A stretch of 64,000 bases of DNA from an uncultured Eubacterium sp. Its GTDB lineage: Bacteria > Bacillota > Clostridia > Lachnospirales > Lachnospiraceae. The translations under genes and the position numbers were made by a program. This document shows positions 1-9,224 of this stretch, piece by piece (the stretch's first letter is position 1; every line of letters begins with the position of its first letter). The notes beneath the pieces are model-generated. The model made no database searches, was not told the DNA's origin, and worked only from the letters and a program-made list of their open reading frames with translations. The stretch is from assembly GCA_947088865.1 (NCBI GenBank), contig CAMUHY010000014.1, forward strand, positions 27,399 through 91,398, in the 5' to 3' direction.

Positions 1-1109
1 CAAATGCAAAAGATATTTTGATTGCAAAAGAAAATGGAATGAAGCCAGCGCTTTTAGATAGATTAACACTTACCGATGCGCGTATTGACGGAATGGTAGA
101 GGGACTTTTACAGTTGGTTCAACTAGAAGACCCTGTCGGTGAAATTCAATCCATGAAGACAAGACCAAATGGTTTAATGATTGGATACAAAAAAGTACCA
201 TTAGGTGTTGTTGCTATTATATATGAATCAAGACCAAATGTGACAGTCGATGCCTTTGGGCTGACCTTTAAATCAGGAAATGCCGTTATTTTAAGAGGTG
301 GCAGTGATTCTATCTACTCCAATAAAAAATTGGTCGAGGTTATCCGAAAAAGTCTTGAAGAGTCTGGTATCCATCCCGATGCAGTTATACTAGTGACAGA
401 AACAGACCGAAAATATGTGGATGAATTGATGAAATTAAATCAATATGTTGATGTGATTATACCTAGAGGTGGTTATGGGTTAATTCAAAATGTTGTACAA
501 AATGCTACGGTACCCGTTATTGAAACAGGTACAGGCAACTGTCATATTTATGTTGATAAAAGTGCCAATTTAGAGATGGCGAGAGATATTATATACAATG
601 CAAAGACACAGCGGATTGGAGTTTGCAATGCGTGTGAATCGCTTGTTATACACAGTGTTGTGGCAGATAGAGCAATACCTATGATTGTGGATAAATTAAA
701 GGAAAAAAATGTAGAGATAAGAGGTGATAAAAGAGCCTGTGAAATAGATTCAAGGATTGTGGAAGCTTCATCAGATGATTGGGGAAGAGAATATCTGGAC
801 TATATTCTTTCATTGAAAGTTGTGGACAGTATCGAGGAGGCAATAAACCATATTAATACATATAATACAGGGCATTCGGAAGCCATTATTACAAATGATT
901 ATGATATGGCAAGAAAATTTACAGATGAAATTGATGCCGCCGCCGTTTATGTCAATGCTTCAACTCGATTTACAGATGGATTTGAGTTCGGTTTTGGTGC
1001 AGAGATAGGAATAAGCACGCAAAAAATGCACGCTAGAGGTCCTATGGGTCTTGATGCTTTAACCACAGGAAAATATATTGTTTTGGGAAATGGTCAAATT
1101 AGAGAGTAG
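1..1109 (+). CDS. proA: Glutamate-5-semialdehyde dehydrogenase (gamma-glutamyl phosphate reductase), 5' end outside window
   Basis: NADPH-dependent reduction of gamma-glutamyl phosphate to glutamate semialdehyde, second step of proline synthesis in the cytosol. The reading frame is open from base 3 and matches ProA from its first residue, so about 45-50 N-terminal residues lie upstream of the window; an internal TTG at 18 is not the real start. Visible family features are the ALLDRLTL segment, the [10 protein letters not shown] stretch, the catalytic cysteine in [10 protein letters not shown] and the [20 protein letters not shown]-terminal block. proB is expected just upstream. A short AT-rich gap separates it from the next gene. 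Confidence 0.96.
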   Translation, partial: NAKDILIAKENGMKPALLDRLTLTDARIDGMVEGLLQLVQLEDPVGEIQSMKTRPNGLMIGYKKVPLGVVAIIYESRPNVTVDAFGLTFKSGNAVILRGGSDSIYSNKKLVEVIRKSLEESGIHPDAVILVTETDRKYVDELMKLNQYVDVIIPRGGYGLIQNVVQNATVPVIETGTGNCHIYVDKSANLEMARDIIYNAKTQRIGVCNACESLVIHSVVADRAIPMIVDKLKEKNVEIRGDKRACEIDSRIVEASSDDWGREYLDYILSLKVVDSIEEAINHINTYNTGHSEAIITNDYDMARKFTDEIDAAAVYVNASTRFTDGFEFGFGAEIGISTQKMHARGPMGLDALTTGKYIVLGNGQIRE

Positions 1110-1127
1110 TGTAAAAAATAGGGATTC

Positions 1128-1151
1128 GTGTGAAAAATAAATTTTTCATAC
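1128..1151 (+). terminator. Possible weak hairpin after proA
   Basis: GTGTGAAAAAT is followed directly by an almost perfect complementary arm ATTTTTCATAC. There is no clear T tract after it, so termination here is uncertain. Confidence 0.25.
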
Positions 1152-1203
1152 TACATTTTACGTACAAAAAACAGCGCAGAAACAAGGATTATGGGGGAGA
1201 ATT

Positions 1204-2877
1204 ATGTGGAAAAATGATGATATTTCGCATTTTATGAAATATGATGATATATTGTCCGTTTTAGACGAATGCAATGACAGCTGCATATTTATATGGAACA
1301 TAACAGACGACCATTATTCAATTAGCCGAAAGGCCGTAGATAAGTTTAATCTGAGCAACCATTCTTTTAATGATGTGTTAAAAACGTTAGAAGATGTTGT
1401 CTATCCTGATGATGCAGAGTTGTTGAATGAAGATGTAAAACGGCTTATTCGTGATAAGGCAGGAATACATAATTTGGAGTATCGATGGTTTAATAAAAAT
1501 CATCAGCCTGTATGGATACGATGCAAAGGGCAGGTTGTAAATGATAATGAAAATGACCGTTTATTTTTAATTGGGAGTATTTCAGAGCTTGGAACAAGAA
1601 GCAAGTATGATAATAATACAAGTCTTAGCAAGGAATTGGTGCTTGAACATGAATATAAAAAATTGACCAATCAAAATAAAACAGCAAAAGGTTATTTTTT
1701 GATTATTGGGGTTGATAAATTTAAATCTATCAATGAGCGATATGGAGCAGATGTAGGAGACCAAGTACTTGCCGATGTGGCACAATGTATTGTCAATGTT
1801 ATAGGGACTAGAAAAAATGTTTATCGGCTAAGAGGAGATGAGTTTGGCATATTGGTTACAGGCGATAGGACAGATTTTGATATGGAGGCAAAAAAACTCT
1901 ATAAAGAGGTGCGATGTGAGATAGATGAAATGATTAAAAGTAGAAATTTTAATTTGTTTTATACGATTTCTGGAGGCGCTTATAGTTTTGATGCCAAAAA
2001 TGATGATTTTGCCATAATGATAAAAAATGCTCGTTTTGCGCTTCATAGAGCAAAACTGACAGGACGTAATATATTTGTGGCATATAATCATGAAGATTAT
2101 CATAATTACATTAAGAAAATTGAGCTTCAAGACAAATTAAGAGATAGTATTGTCAATGATTTTGAGGGATTTGAAGTTTATTATCAACCTGTTTATAAGA
2201 CCAATAAAAATAAAGTAGAAGGGGCAGAAGCGCTTATCCGATGGAATAGTAAAGACTATGGATTTATGTCTCCTGCGGAGTTTATCCCGCTGCTTGAAGA
2301 AAGTTATCTTATTATTCCATTGGGCAGATGGATTATTAAACAGGCAACCATGCAGTGTAAAAAGTGGATGGCAATCAGTCATGATTTTTCAATTAATATT
2401 AATCTTTCTTTTGTTCAAATATTAAAAAGTGATGTTGTAAAAGATATTGTCAACTGTGTGAATGAGACGGGTATTGACCATGACCATATTGTGTTTGAAG
2501 CTACGGAGAGCGGCAAGCTAGACAGCAATATTATGGTAAAAAATGTCTTGTCGGAACTTAGCGGACAAGGTTTTGACTTAGCAGTTGACGATTTTGGAAC
2601 AGGCTATTCTAATTTAAGATATATACGTGATATGCTGTTTAAAATTATTAAAGTAGACAGAGCATTTATTCAACATATTGATTCCAACAAAGATAATTAT
2701 ACAATGGTAAAATTTATTATTAATATGGCACATGACTTAAATTTAAAAGTGTGTGTTGAAGGTGTTGAGACGGAGGATGAATTAAGCTGTGTACTTGAAT
2801 TGGGAGCGGATAGTGTTCAGGGATATTATTACGGAAAACCTATGCCAGCAGGAGAATTTGAAAAAAAATATTTTTAA
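1204..2877 (+). CDS. PAS-like/GGDEF/EAL cyclic-di-GMP signalling protein
   Basis: 557 residues without membrane segments, so a cytosolic c-di-GMP protein. Residues about 20-130 look like a PAS fold (YRWF...PVWIRCKG). GGDEF domain about 140-290: the signature is RGDEF at 210-214, with Arg replacing the first Gly. EAL domain about 310-550: EAL at 342-344, NLSF, FEATES, DDFGTGYSNL, KVDRAF, EGVET and a GYYYGKPMP end are all present, so phosphodiesterase activity is likely. The GGDEF half may be a weak cyclase or a GTP sensor. ATG start follows GGGGGAGA. It is followed by a LysR gene in the same direction. Confidence 0.93.
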   Translation: MWKNDDISHFMKYDDILSVLDECNDSCIFIWNITDDHYSISRKAVDKFNLSNHSFNDVLKTLEDVVYPDDAELLNEDVKRLIRDKAGIHNLEYRWFNKNHQPVWIRCKGQVVNDNENDRLFLIGSISELGTRSKYDNNTSLSKELVLEHEYKKLTNQNKTAKGYFLIIGVDKFKSINERYGADVGDQVLADVAQCIVNVIGTRKNVYRLRGDEFGILVTGDRTDFDMEAKKLYKEVRCEIDEMIKSRNFNLFYTISGGAYSFDAKNDDFAIMIKNARFALHRAKLTGRNIFVAYNHEDYHNYIKKIELQDKLRDSIVNDFEGFEVYYQPVYKTNKNKVEGAEALIRWNSKDYGFMSPAEFIPLLEESYLIIPLGRWIIKQATMQCKKWMAISHDFSININLSFVQILKSDVVKDIVNCVNETGIDHDHIVFEATESGKLDSNIMVKNVLSELSGQGFDLAVDDFGTGYSNLRYIRDMLFKIIKVDRAFIQHIDSNKDNYTMVKFIINMAHDLNLKVCVEGVETEDELSCVLELGADSVQGYYYGKPMPAGEFEKKYF

Positions 2878-2895
2878 TTATGAGATTTGAGTCTA

Positions 2896-2952
2896 TGTGT
2901 TGCTTGTTACAAACTTATAAGAATATTTTATTTTTTGTACAAAAGCAGCGCA
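2896..2952 (+). promoter_or_regulatory. Intercistronic loop/anti-loop element, copy 1 (before LysR)
   Basis: TGTGTTGCTT at 2896-2905 can pair with AAGCAGCGCA at 2943-2952 (two G-U pairs). The second segment sits directly before the start region of the downstream gene in the context AGCGCAGAAATGG. Related copies lie before minE, the amidohydrolase gene and yhbY. In this copy the enclosing stem is weak. Confidence 0.45.
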
Positions 2953-2967
2953 GAAATGGAAATAAAA

Positions 2968-3879
2968 ATGACACTGCAACAGTTAAAATATGTCACCGTA
3001 GTGGCACAGACAGGAACGATTACAGAAGCGGCGGCTAAACTTTATATATCGCAGCCAAGCCTTACAAATGCTATCCATGAATTGGAAAAAGAGATGAATG
3101 TACAAATTTTTAATCGAACCAACAAGGGAATTTGTCTTTCTAAAGAAGGAGAAGATTTTTTAGGATATGCTAGGCAAGTGCTGGAACAGGCTGCTATTCT
3201 TGAAGATAAATATAAAGGCAGTGATGGAGGAAAAAAACAATTTTGTGTGTCGACACAGCACTATTCTTTTGCGGTCAATGCTTTTATAGATTTAATTAAA
3301 AAATATGGACAAGAAGAATATGATTTTAGTATAAGAGAAACTCAAACCTATGAGATTATTGAAGATGTGGCACGAATGAGAAGTGAAATCGGAATTTTAT
3401 TTTTAAATGATTTTAATAAAGTCGTTCTTTATAAAATCTTGAAATCGCATCATTTAGAATTTCATTCACTGTTTGTTGCAACGCCTCATGTATTTATTAG
3501 CAGAAGGCATCCGCTGGCTGATAAGAAATTCATTACCAATCAGGAATTAGAACCATATCCATATTTGTCCTTTGAACAAGGCGAGCATAATTCTTTTTAT
3601 TTTTCTGAGGAAATATTTTCTGTTTCAGAGCGGAAGAAAAATATACGAGTAAGAGACAGAGCTACATTGTTTAATCTTTTGATTGGATTGAATGGATATA
3701 CCATATGCAGCGGCGTGATTGACAAAAAATTAAATGGAAAAGATATTATTGCAGTTCCTATGGCTGAAGAAGAAAATTCTTTAAAAAATGAGATGCATAT
3801 TGGTTATGTTACTCATTGTAAAGGATGTCTTAGTAAATTGGGAAACACATATATAGAGTCATTGAAAAAATATATTTAA
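2968..3879 (+). CDS. LysR-family transcriptional regulator
   Basis: 303 residues. N-terminal winged HTH: TLQQLKYVTVVAQTGTITEA, then the recognition helix in AAAKLYISQPSLTNAIHELE, followed by the LysR substrate-binding domain. The ATG at 2968 was chosen because the family starts with MTLQQL and GGA sits at the right distance. The in-frame ATG at 2956 is the alternative, and upstream TTG starts would add a hydrophobic non-conserved leader. The ligand is unknown. The neighbour upstream is the GGDEF/EAL gene, and a repeat plus strong terminator follow. Confidence 0.93.
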   Translation: MTLQQLKYVTVVAQTGTITEAAAKLYISQPSLTNAIHELEKEMNVQIFNRTNKGICLSKEGEDFLGYARQVLEQAAILEDKYKGSDGGKKQFCVSTQHYSFAVNAFIDLIKKYGQEEYDFSIRETQTYEIIEDVARMRSEIGILFLNDFNKVVLYKILKSHHLEFHSLFVATPHVFISRRHPLADKKFITNQELEPYPYLSFEQGEHNSFYFSEEIFSVSERKKNIRVRDRATLFNLLIGLNGYTICSGVIDKKLNGKDIIAVPMAEEENSLKNEMHIGYVTHCKGCLSKLGNTYIESLKKYI

Positions 3880-3884
3880 TCTTA

Positions 3885-3955
3885 TCAAGGAAGTCTCCCC
3901 CCTACGTCAATGTTGCAAAGGCATAAGTGGGAAGGGGACTTCCTTGTTTCAGTGT
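3885..3955. repeat. Dispersed intergenic hairpin repeat, copy R1
   Basis: AAGGAAGTCTCCCC is answered by GGGGACTTCCTT about 35 bases on, giving a long stem. The block GCAAAGGCATAA and the following CTTGTTTCAGTG are shared with the copy near 7030-7100. Confidence 0.65.
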
Positions 3956-3987
3956 GAGCATAAGCTCCTACTTAAAAGCAATGAGTA

Positions 3988-4033
3988 AATACAAGTTTGC
4001 CATAGTTTAAAGCTATGACAAACTTGTATTTTT
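3988..4033 (+). terminator. Rho-independent terminator after LysR
   Basis: AAATACAAGTTTG pairs with CAAACTTGTATTT, with an inner CATAG/CTATG stem, followed by TTTTTATAT. The stem is long and nearly perfect. It separates the LysR gene from metF. Confidence 0.85.
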
Positions 4034-4039
4034 ATATAT

Positions 4040-4068
4040 TATACAAATTTATCCAGTCACATTATAAT
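4040..4068 (+). promoter_or_regulatory. Candidate promoter of metF
   Basis: A perfect -10 box TATAAT at 4063-4068 is preceded at 17 bases by TATACA. It lies just after the upstream terminator and before metF. Confidence 0.4.
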
Positions 4069-4150
4069 AAAATCCATGTTTGAGATGGATAATAATGTTA
4101 TAAATAGGGTAAAAGAAAAAATGAAAGATAAAAGAAAGGTGATACAAAAA

Positions 4151-5011
4151 ATGAAGATTTCAGATATTTATAAGGAAAATAAGAGAAGTTTATCTTTTGA
4201 GATTTTTCCGCCTAAAAAGGATAGTGAACTTAAAAACATTGATGAGACACTATCTATTTTATGCGAGTTAAATCCGGATTATATCAGTGTGACTTTTGGT
4301 GCAGGCGGCAGCTCAAACTGTAATCGCACCATAGAGCTTGCCAAGAAAATTAAATGTGAATATCATATAGAGCCTGTTGTACATTTAACCTGTCTAAATT
4401 ATAACAAAAAAGAAATTGATGAATTTGCAAAGATTTTAGTAGATGAGGGGATTCAAAATATACTTGCTCTACGTGGGGATAAAAATGCAGATATTGAGGC
4501 AAAAGAAGATTTTAAACATGCCTCCGATTTAATTGCTTATTTAAAGTCAACCTATGATTTTTGTTTTTTAGGCGCATGTTATCCAGAATGTCATCCTGAA
4601 TCTGAAAATAGAGTTTATGAGATGAAATATATAAAAGAAAAAGTAAATGCAGGTGCGCAAATTTTATTGTCGCAGTTATTTTTTGATAATGAACAATTTT
4701 TCCGTTTTGTTGAGGATTGCCGAATTGCAGAAATTAATGTGCCAATTATTCCGGGTATTATGCCTGTTATCAATGCCGCTCAAATCAAAAGAATGATAAC
4801 AACATGTGGTGCAACATTTCCAATACGTTTCCAGAAAATTATCAGCAAATATGAAAATAATAAAGAGGCACTTTTTGATGCTGGAATGTCGTATGCGTTA
4901 AGTCAAATTATTGATTTGCTTGTAAGCGATATTGATGGGATTCATTTATATACGATGAATAATCCAGTTGTTGCAAGAAAAATATGCGAAGGTATAAGAA
5001 ATATTATATAA
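4151..5011 (+). CDS. metF: Methylenetetrahydrofolate reductase
   Basis: Flavoprotein reducing 5,10-methylene-THF to 5-methyl-THF for methionine synthesis, or working in the reverse sense in the Wood-Ljungdahl route. 286 residues, the usual bacterial length. Family motifs: SFEIFPPK, SVTFGAGGS, ILALRGDKN, GACYPECHPE and QLFFDNEQFF. The ATG at 4151 follows AGAAAGGTGAT. An in-frame ATG at 4076 would add a charged 25-residue leader with no family counterpart. It stands alone between a terminator and a decayed convergent gene. Confidence 0.93.
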   Translation: MKISDIYKENKRSLSFEIFPPKKDSELKNIDETLSILCELNPDYISVTFGAGGSSNCNRTIELAKKIKCEYHIEPVVHLTCLNYNKKEIDEFAKILVDEGIQNILALRGDKNADIEAKEDFKHASDLIAYLKSTYDFCFLGACYPECHPESENRVYEMKYIKEKVNAGAQILLSQLFFDNEQFFRFVEDCRIAEINVPIIPGIMPVINAAQIKRMITTCGATFPIRFQKIISKYENNKEALFDAGMSYALSQIIDLLVSDIDGIHLYTMNNPVVARKICEGIRNII

Positions 5012-5072
5012 AAAAAGCATAACCAATATGAGATTGCTATAATGGTTGGTGAATAAGCGGTGTCTTTTCTGA

Positions 5073-5105
5073 TTTGGCAGAAGTTTAGTTTAAACTCCTG
5101 CCAAA
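5073..5105. terminator. Inverted repeat downstream of metF
   Basis: TTTGGCAG and CTGCCAAA enclose AGTTTA/TAAACT. The stem is strong, but neither strand has a good T tract, so the terminator role is tentative. Confidence 0.4.
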
Positions 5106-5370
5106 ATGCTGTAAAGTGGTAATAAGATTATAAGTAAACAGCAAACAAAGGACAAAGAAAAAGAAAGCAAAGAAAATTGTAAGCATTTGTTTGATACGAA
5201 CAGTCCCATTGATAGCTACGGCATAAGCTATATTTAACAATCCGGCAGCAGGACGAATTAGCAAAGAGTAATCTATTCGATAAATGCCTGCTGTATGAAC
5301 GATAATTTCTGCTGTATTTGGAGTGAATGAAAAATCGCCAGATTGAAAGGCAAGTATTATGATTGTTATT
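5085..5370 (-). pseudogene. Remnant of a BclA/C1q-like C-terminal domain protein
   Basis: On the minus strand the frame that runs directly out of a TGA reads ...FTPNTAEIIVHTAGIYRIDYS, then ...AGLLNIAYAVAINGTV. This resembles the C-terminal jelly-roll domain of BclA/exosporium and collagen-like surface proteins (TxNTAGxYRIDYxxxx...VAINGT). There is no start codon or upstream domain, and the sequence after INGTV turns into a hydrophobic run without family resemblance before a stop. It is read as a 5'-truncated, degenerate fragment. The match is by eye to the family pattern only. Confidence 0.4.
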
Positions 5371-5416
5371 CATGCTATTGGTTCTTTTCTGTAAATAACG
5401 ATATTGTTATTTCATC

Positions 5417-6760
5417 TTATGCGTGCAATGATGGTTTATGCAAAGTATAAAATTTCTTTCGATAAAACCATACAGATAATATGACGCCAATGCACCAGCC
5501 AATAGGCCAAGAACACCAAATTCCCACATATCCCCATTGATTTGAGAGAATCATTGCCAGTATGACGCGCAAGGTTAAATCGGTAAATGTTGCTATCATA
5601 AATTGCCGCATTAATCCTGCACCGCGAAGAACGCCGTCTGCAACTAGTTTTACAGCTATAATAAAATAAAATGGAGCGACAATTTTAAGGAATTGTGTGC
5701 CTGATGAAAGTGCTATTTCAGATGGTTTATCCATAAAAAATTGGATGAGTATATCATTTGCTAAAATATATAGTACTACAATAGGTATACATAATATCCA
5801 TACGATTTTAGTAGCAGCTTTAAAACCGTCTTTGATACGAGGTAATATATTTGCTCCCAGATTTTGTGCAGTGTAATTTGAAACGCCATTTCCTAGTGTT
5901 GTAAGAGAGGTAATAACTAGATTATTTAATTTAATTGCAGCAGAATAACCAGCAATTACTTCTGAACCAAATCCATTGATAACACCTTGAATAATAATAT
6001 TTCCTATTGAAATAAAGCTTTGCTGTAAGATACTTGGTATTGCGATGATAGCTATTTTTTTTAACAATGGTGCTGAAAAGAAAGTAATTTTTCCATCTGT
6101 ATGTATAGCAGTCAGTCTTTTTAATACTATAATGATTGCAAAAATACAACTGATTCCTTGACACAGAAAAGTTGCCCATGCCACGCCTGCTACACCCATA
6201 TGAAAGGCAGAGACAAATAAGATATCAACTGCTATATTGGATGTAGACGAAATTGCCAAGAAAATAAATGGTGTTTTGGAATCGCCAAGCGCTGAAAAAA
6301 TACCTGTTGCAACATTATAAAAAAGCAAAAATGGAAATCCTAATATATAAATATCCAAATATAATTTAGAATCTGCAAAAATACTATCTGGCGTGCGAAT
6401 TAAATAAAGAAGTTTGGTACAGCCAAGTATACCTGCAAGCATAAGAAAAACACATAATATAACACTGGCGATTGCTGATGTATATATGGCTGTTTTCATA
6501 TCTTTATATTTTTTTGCACCAAATAATTGAGAGACAATAACGGAACAACCTATATTGCATCCAAAAGCAAAAGCAATAAAAATCAGTGTGATTTCATAAC
6601 TGTTGCCAACTGCTGCAAGTGCATTTTCACCTATAAATTTACCTGCCACAAAACTGTCAGCAATATTATATAACTGTTGAAAAATAATGCTTCCAAACAG
6701 TGGTATACAAAATTTCCATAAGACCGTTTCTGGTTTTCCTACGGTTAAATCCTTATTCAT
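5417..6760 (-). CDS. MATE-family multidrug/Na+ efflux transporter
   Basis: 447-residue integral membrane protein with about 12 hydrophobic segments. The N-terminal MATE pattern is clear: KPETVLWKFCIPLFGSIIFQ, then LYNIADSFVAGKFIGENALAAVG and a later VSQLFGAKKY. The ATG at 6760 was chosen because GGAGGATTTAT precedes it; a longer in-frame start lacks a ribosome site. It probably expels cationic drugs or metabolites using a cation gradient. A LysR regulator is encoded divergently about 480 bases away and is a plausible controller. Confidence 0.93.
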   Translation of the reverse strand: MNKDLTVGKPETVLWKFCIPLFGSIIFQQLYNIADSFVAGKFIGENALAAVGNSYEITLIFIAFAFGCNIGCSVIVSQLFGAKKYKDMKTAIYTSAIASVILCVFLMLAGILGCTKLLYLIRTPDSIFADSKLYLDIYILGFPFLLFYNVATGIFSALGDSKTPFIFLAISSTSNIAVDILFVSAFHMGVAGVAWATFLCQGISCIFAIIIVLKRLTAIHTDGKITFFSAPLLKKIAIIAIPSILQQSFISIGNIIIQGVINGFGSEVIAGYSAAIKLNNLVITSLTTLGNGVSNYTAQNLGANILPRIKDGFKAATKIVWILCIPIVVLYILANDILIQFFMDKPSEIALSSGTQFLKIVAPFYFIIAVKLVADGVLRGAGLMRQFMIATFTDLTLRVILAMILSNQWGYVGIWCSWPIGWCIGVILSVWFYRKKFYTLHKPSLHA

Positions 6761-6944
6761 ATAAATCCTCCATTCTAAAGTGTAGAGTAAATATTGCATA
6801 TTTTTCTAATGGATATTATACTTTTTACAAACTAATTTACAAAATATATGTTTGATATTGCTGCCATATCATTTTTATATATCAAATATTGTTCTATATG
6901 AAATTATTTATATATTAATTCTTCTGATGATTTTTAATGTCATT

Positions 6945-7180
6945 AAGGAAGTCTCCTGTTTTAATATCATAGAAGTATGAGTGAGAACAGAAACTTGCAC
7001 TTTGATAGAAGCTAGATAATTTAATCTCATCAAGGAAATCCCATTTCAATGCTGCAAAGGCATAAATGGAAGGATTGCTTGTTTCAGTGAAAGTATAAGC
7101 TTCCATTGAAAAGTAGTGATAGTAGCTAGTTGGTCTAAACAAACAGCATAGCAGTTTGCGAATATCCGTTTAACGTAAGT
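6945..7180. repeat. Composite of dispersed intergenic repeats, copies R3 and R2
   Basis: The 480-base divergent region between the MATE and LysR genes holds no gene. 6945-7015 carries the AAGGAAGTCTCC...TTAATATCATAGAA block. 7025-7105 carries TCAAGGAAATCCC...TGCAAAGGCATAA...CTTGTTTCAGTG, as in copy R1. 7110-7180 is an inverted relative of 43351-43415: in reverse complement it reads GTTAAACGGATATTCGCAA, then ACCAACTAGCTACTA. It is a patchwork of the same family. Confidence 0.55.
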
Positions 7181-7243
7181 AGTAAAGTGGATTGCAAATA
7201 TTTTACATATAAAATTATAAGATATTTTAGGATGGAAAAAGGA

Positions 7244-8137
7244 ATGAATATTAGTTATGAATATTATCATGTTTTTTATTATGTTGCAAAATATAAAAAT
7301 CTTACACTTGCTGCAGATACATTACACAGCAGTCAACCCAATATTTCTCGAACCATAAAATTGCTGGAACATAATTTAGGTTGTCAATTGCTTGTTCGTT
7401 CTAATCGTGGAATTTCATTGACACCAGAAGGGGAACAATTATATACACATGTAAAAATTGCTGTTGAGCAGCTTCAAACAGCAGAGGAAGAATTAAAAAT
7501 GTTGACGGGTTTACATAGGGGCGTTGTCTGTGTTGGTGCCAGTGAGACTGCTTTACATTTGCTGCTTCTTCCTGCATTAAAAATTTTTAAAGAAACACAC
7601 CCTAAAATTCGTATTCGCATTCAAAATCATCTTACTATTCAAGCAATTGAATCCGTAAAACAGGGAGTAGTTGATTTTGCTGTGGTTGCTTCACCAGCAG
7701 ATATACCAGATTCTTTAAAGGCGACCTCTCTTGTTGATTTTCAGGATATTCTTATAGGAGGAAGTGATTTCAAAAAATTATCAAAAAATCCAGTTTCTTT
7801 GCATGATATTTATCGTTATCCTCTTGTATGTTTAAGTGAAAACACAATGAGTTATCGTTTTTATGAGCAGTTTTATCGCAAAAATGGTTTGTTTTTAAAA
7901 CCAGAATTTGAAGCAGCCACAACAGACCAAATTTTGCCTATGGTAAAAAATAATTTAGGACTTGGTTTTTTTCCAAAAAAATTGGCTAAAGAAGCTTTGA
8001 TTGCAGGTGAAGTTTATTCAATTGATTTATTAGAGATTATTCCTTGTCGAGAAATTTTCCTTGTAGAAAATAAAGAGCGTCCCTTAACCGTTACGGCAGG
8101 CGCATTAAAAGAGTTGCTTTGTAAAGTGAAGGAGTAA
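7244..8137 (+). CDS. LysR-family transcriptional regulator
   Basis: 297 residues. The HTH region is YYHVFYYVAKYKNLTLAADT with recognition helix SSQPNISRTIKLLEHNLG, followed by a LysR effector domain (RGVVCVGASETALHLLLLPA). The ATG at 7244 matches the family start MNISYEYY. The in-frame ATG at 7232 is four codons longer and possible, and the frame stays open further upstream. The gene is divergent from the MATE exporter, which suggests control of that exporter. The inducer is unknown. Confidence 0.93.
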   Translation: MNISYEYYHVFYYVAKYKNLTLAADTLHSSQPNISRTIKLLEHNLGCQLLVRSNRGISLTPEGEQLYTHVKIAVEQLQTAEEELKMLTGLHRGVVCVGASETALHLLLLPALKIFKETHPKIRIRIQNHLTIQAIESVKQGVVDFAVVASPADIPDSLKATSLVDFQDILIGGSDFKKLSKNPVSLHDIYRYPLVCLSENTMSYRFYEQFYRKNGLFLKPEFEAATTDQILPMVKNNLGLGFFPKKLAKEALIAGEVYSIDLLEIIPCREIFLVENKERPLTVTAGALKELLCKVKE

Positions 8138-8334
8138 TTTCAACATAAAAATTTTGTTTATATAGGCATAAGATTTTGTTAACAATATTGCTGAATATAA
8201 TAAAATGAATTTTTAAAAAATAATATAATTATGTTATAAGAAAGAAAAATAGTGAGTAATCTGTACTAGACAGAAGAATTACAAAAAATTGTACTTGGAG
8301 ATGTGTATATTAAAAGTACTAACAGTGTGGCAAT

Positions 8335-8439
8335 ATGATACTAAAACGTATGGATGGTTATGTGTCTGGATTAATAAAAAGTGTTACAGATGGAAAAATA
8401 TTAGAAAAGAAAATAGAGGAACTTGCAATTGAAAAATAG
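8335..8439 (+). CDS. Possible small gene or gene remnant (34 aa)
   Basis: A short frame starts with ATG and ends in ...EKKIEELAIEK just inside a terminator hairpin. The ribosome site is weak and I do not recognise the family. A preceding frame (TEELQKIVLGDVYIKS) ends nearby, so it may be the tail of a frameshifted gene. No function is proposed. Confidence 0.2.
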   Translation: MILKRMDGYVSGLIKSVTDGKILEKKIEELAIEK

Positions 8440-8474
8440 CATATGCAATTTTCCAATTGCAATATTCTTTTTTC
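8423..8474 (+). terminator. Rho-independent terminator
   Basis: TTGCAATTG...AAAAAT pairs with ATTTTCCAATTGCAA, followed by TATTCTTTTTTC. It overlaps the end of the small open frame, suggesting a former transcript here. Confidence 0.6.
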
Positions 8475-8543
8475 AAAATCATTGAATGATGATAATTTGT
8501 ATTTTCAACTATTTTTGTTAATATAGAACTTTTTATTTACTCC

Positions 8544-8586
8544 ATCACTCCCTAATGAATATAAAATTATTAGGGAGTGATTTTGT
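8544..8586 (+). terminator. Strong hairpin terminator
   Basis: ATCACTCCCTAAT and ATTAGGGAGTGAT form a 13-bp stem followed by TTTTGTATAT. No gene ends directly before it now. Confidence 0.7.
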
Positions 8587-9143
8587 ATATATACCAATTT
8601 TTAACATAAGAAATATGTAACTCAGGTCTCCATACCAAAAATATAAAAACATATGGATACCTTATGAAAAAAATGCAATAGAGTCTTTCTTAATTAAATT
8701 TATATTTTTATTTGAAAAGTATGAAAAAATTGGTGATATATTAAAATGAATACTAAAAATTATGTATTATAAACAATTGATAATAATACGTAATCTTATT
8801 ATTGTTTTCTTTAATTAAAAAATAGTATAACAGATATAAACACATAAATCAACTAAAAATAAAAAACAGTAAAAAAGGCAGAATGATGGTTGATAATTGA
8901 TTTATTAAACATGTTATTTTAAGGCTATTAGTAAGTAATATTAGTAGCTTTTTTATGTTTAGTTCTTCAAGTTATTATTTTGTATATAATTAAAGCTTAT
9001 ATTTTGAATAATAACTATTGTAAATATAAATATTTACTTAAAATAATTAATAAAAGAAAGATATAAATGAATTTGTTAGTAATGTAGGTTTGTATAACTG
9101 CATTCGGTAGAATATAACAAATTTCGATATAAAATAACAAAAG

Positions 9144-9196
9144 ACACAAAATTGTGTTGAAAAATGATATTGTATAGAGAAAGGAGCAAAGAGATA
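9144..9196 (+). promoter_or_regulatory. Orphan operator-like palindrome and ribosome site
   Basis: ACACAAAATTGTGT at 9144-9157 is a perfect palindrome. It is followed at about 25 bases by AGAAAGGAGCAAAGAG and an ATG that opens MIRGLLF, but that frame then runs antisense through the gamma-glutamylcyclotransferase pseudogene. It looks like the control region of a gene whose body has been lost. Confidence 0.35.
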
Positions 9197-9224
9197 TGAT
9201 AAGAGGTTTACTATTTATAAATAT

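Larger units (their letters stand above)
8138..9224. other. Gene-poor, very AT-rich stretch
   Basis: About 1.1 kb with no convincing gene. It holds two hairpin terminators (8423-8474, 8544-8586), scraps of open frame such as ACAGAAGAATTACAAAAAAT onward (TEELQKIVLGDVYIKS, closed by a stop) and the 34-codon frame at 8335-8439, and an orphan ribosome site near 9180. The pattern suggests erosion of former genes. Confidence 0.5.

Noticed and set aside
3950-4150. A SAM or folate riboswitch before metF
   Set aside because: The interval contains a terminator and a simple promoter; no SAM-box or folate aptamer pattern could be seen.
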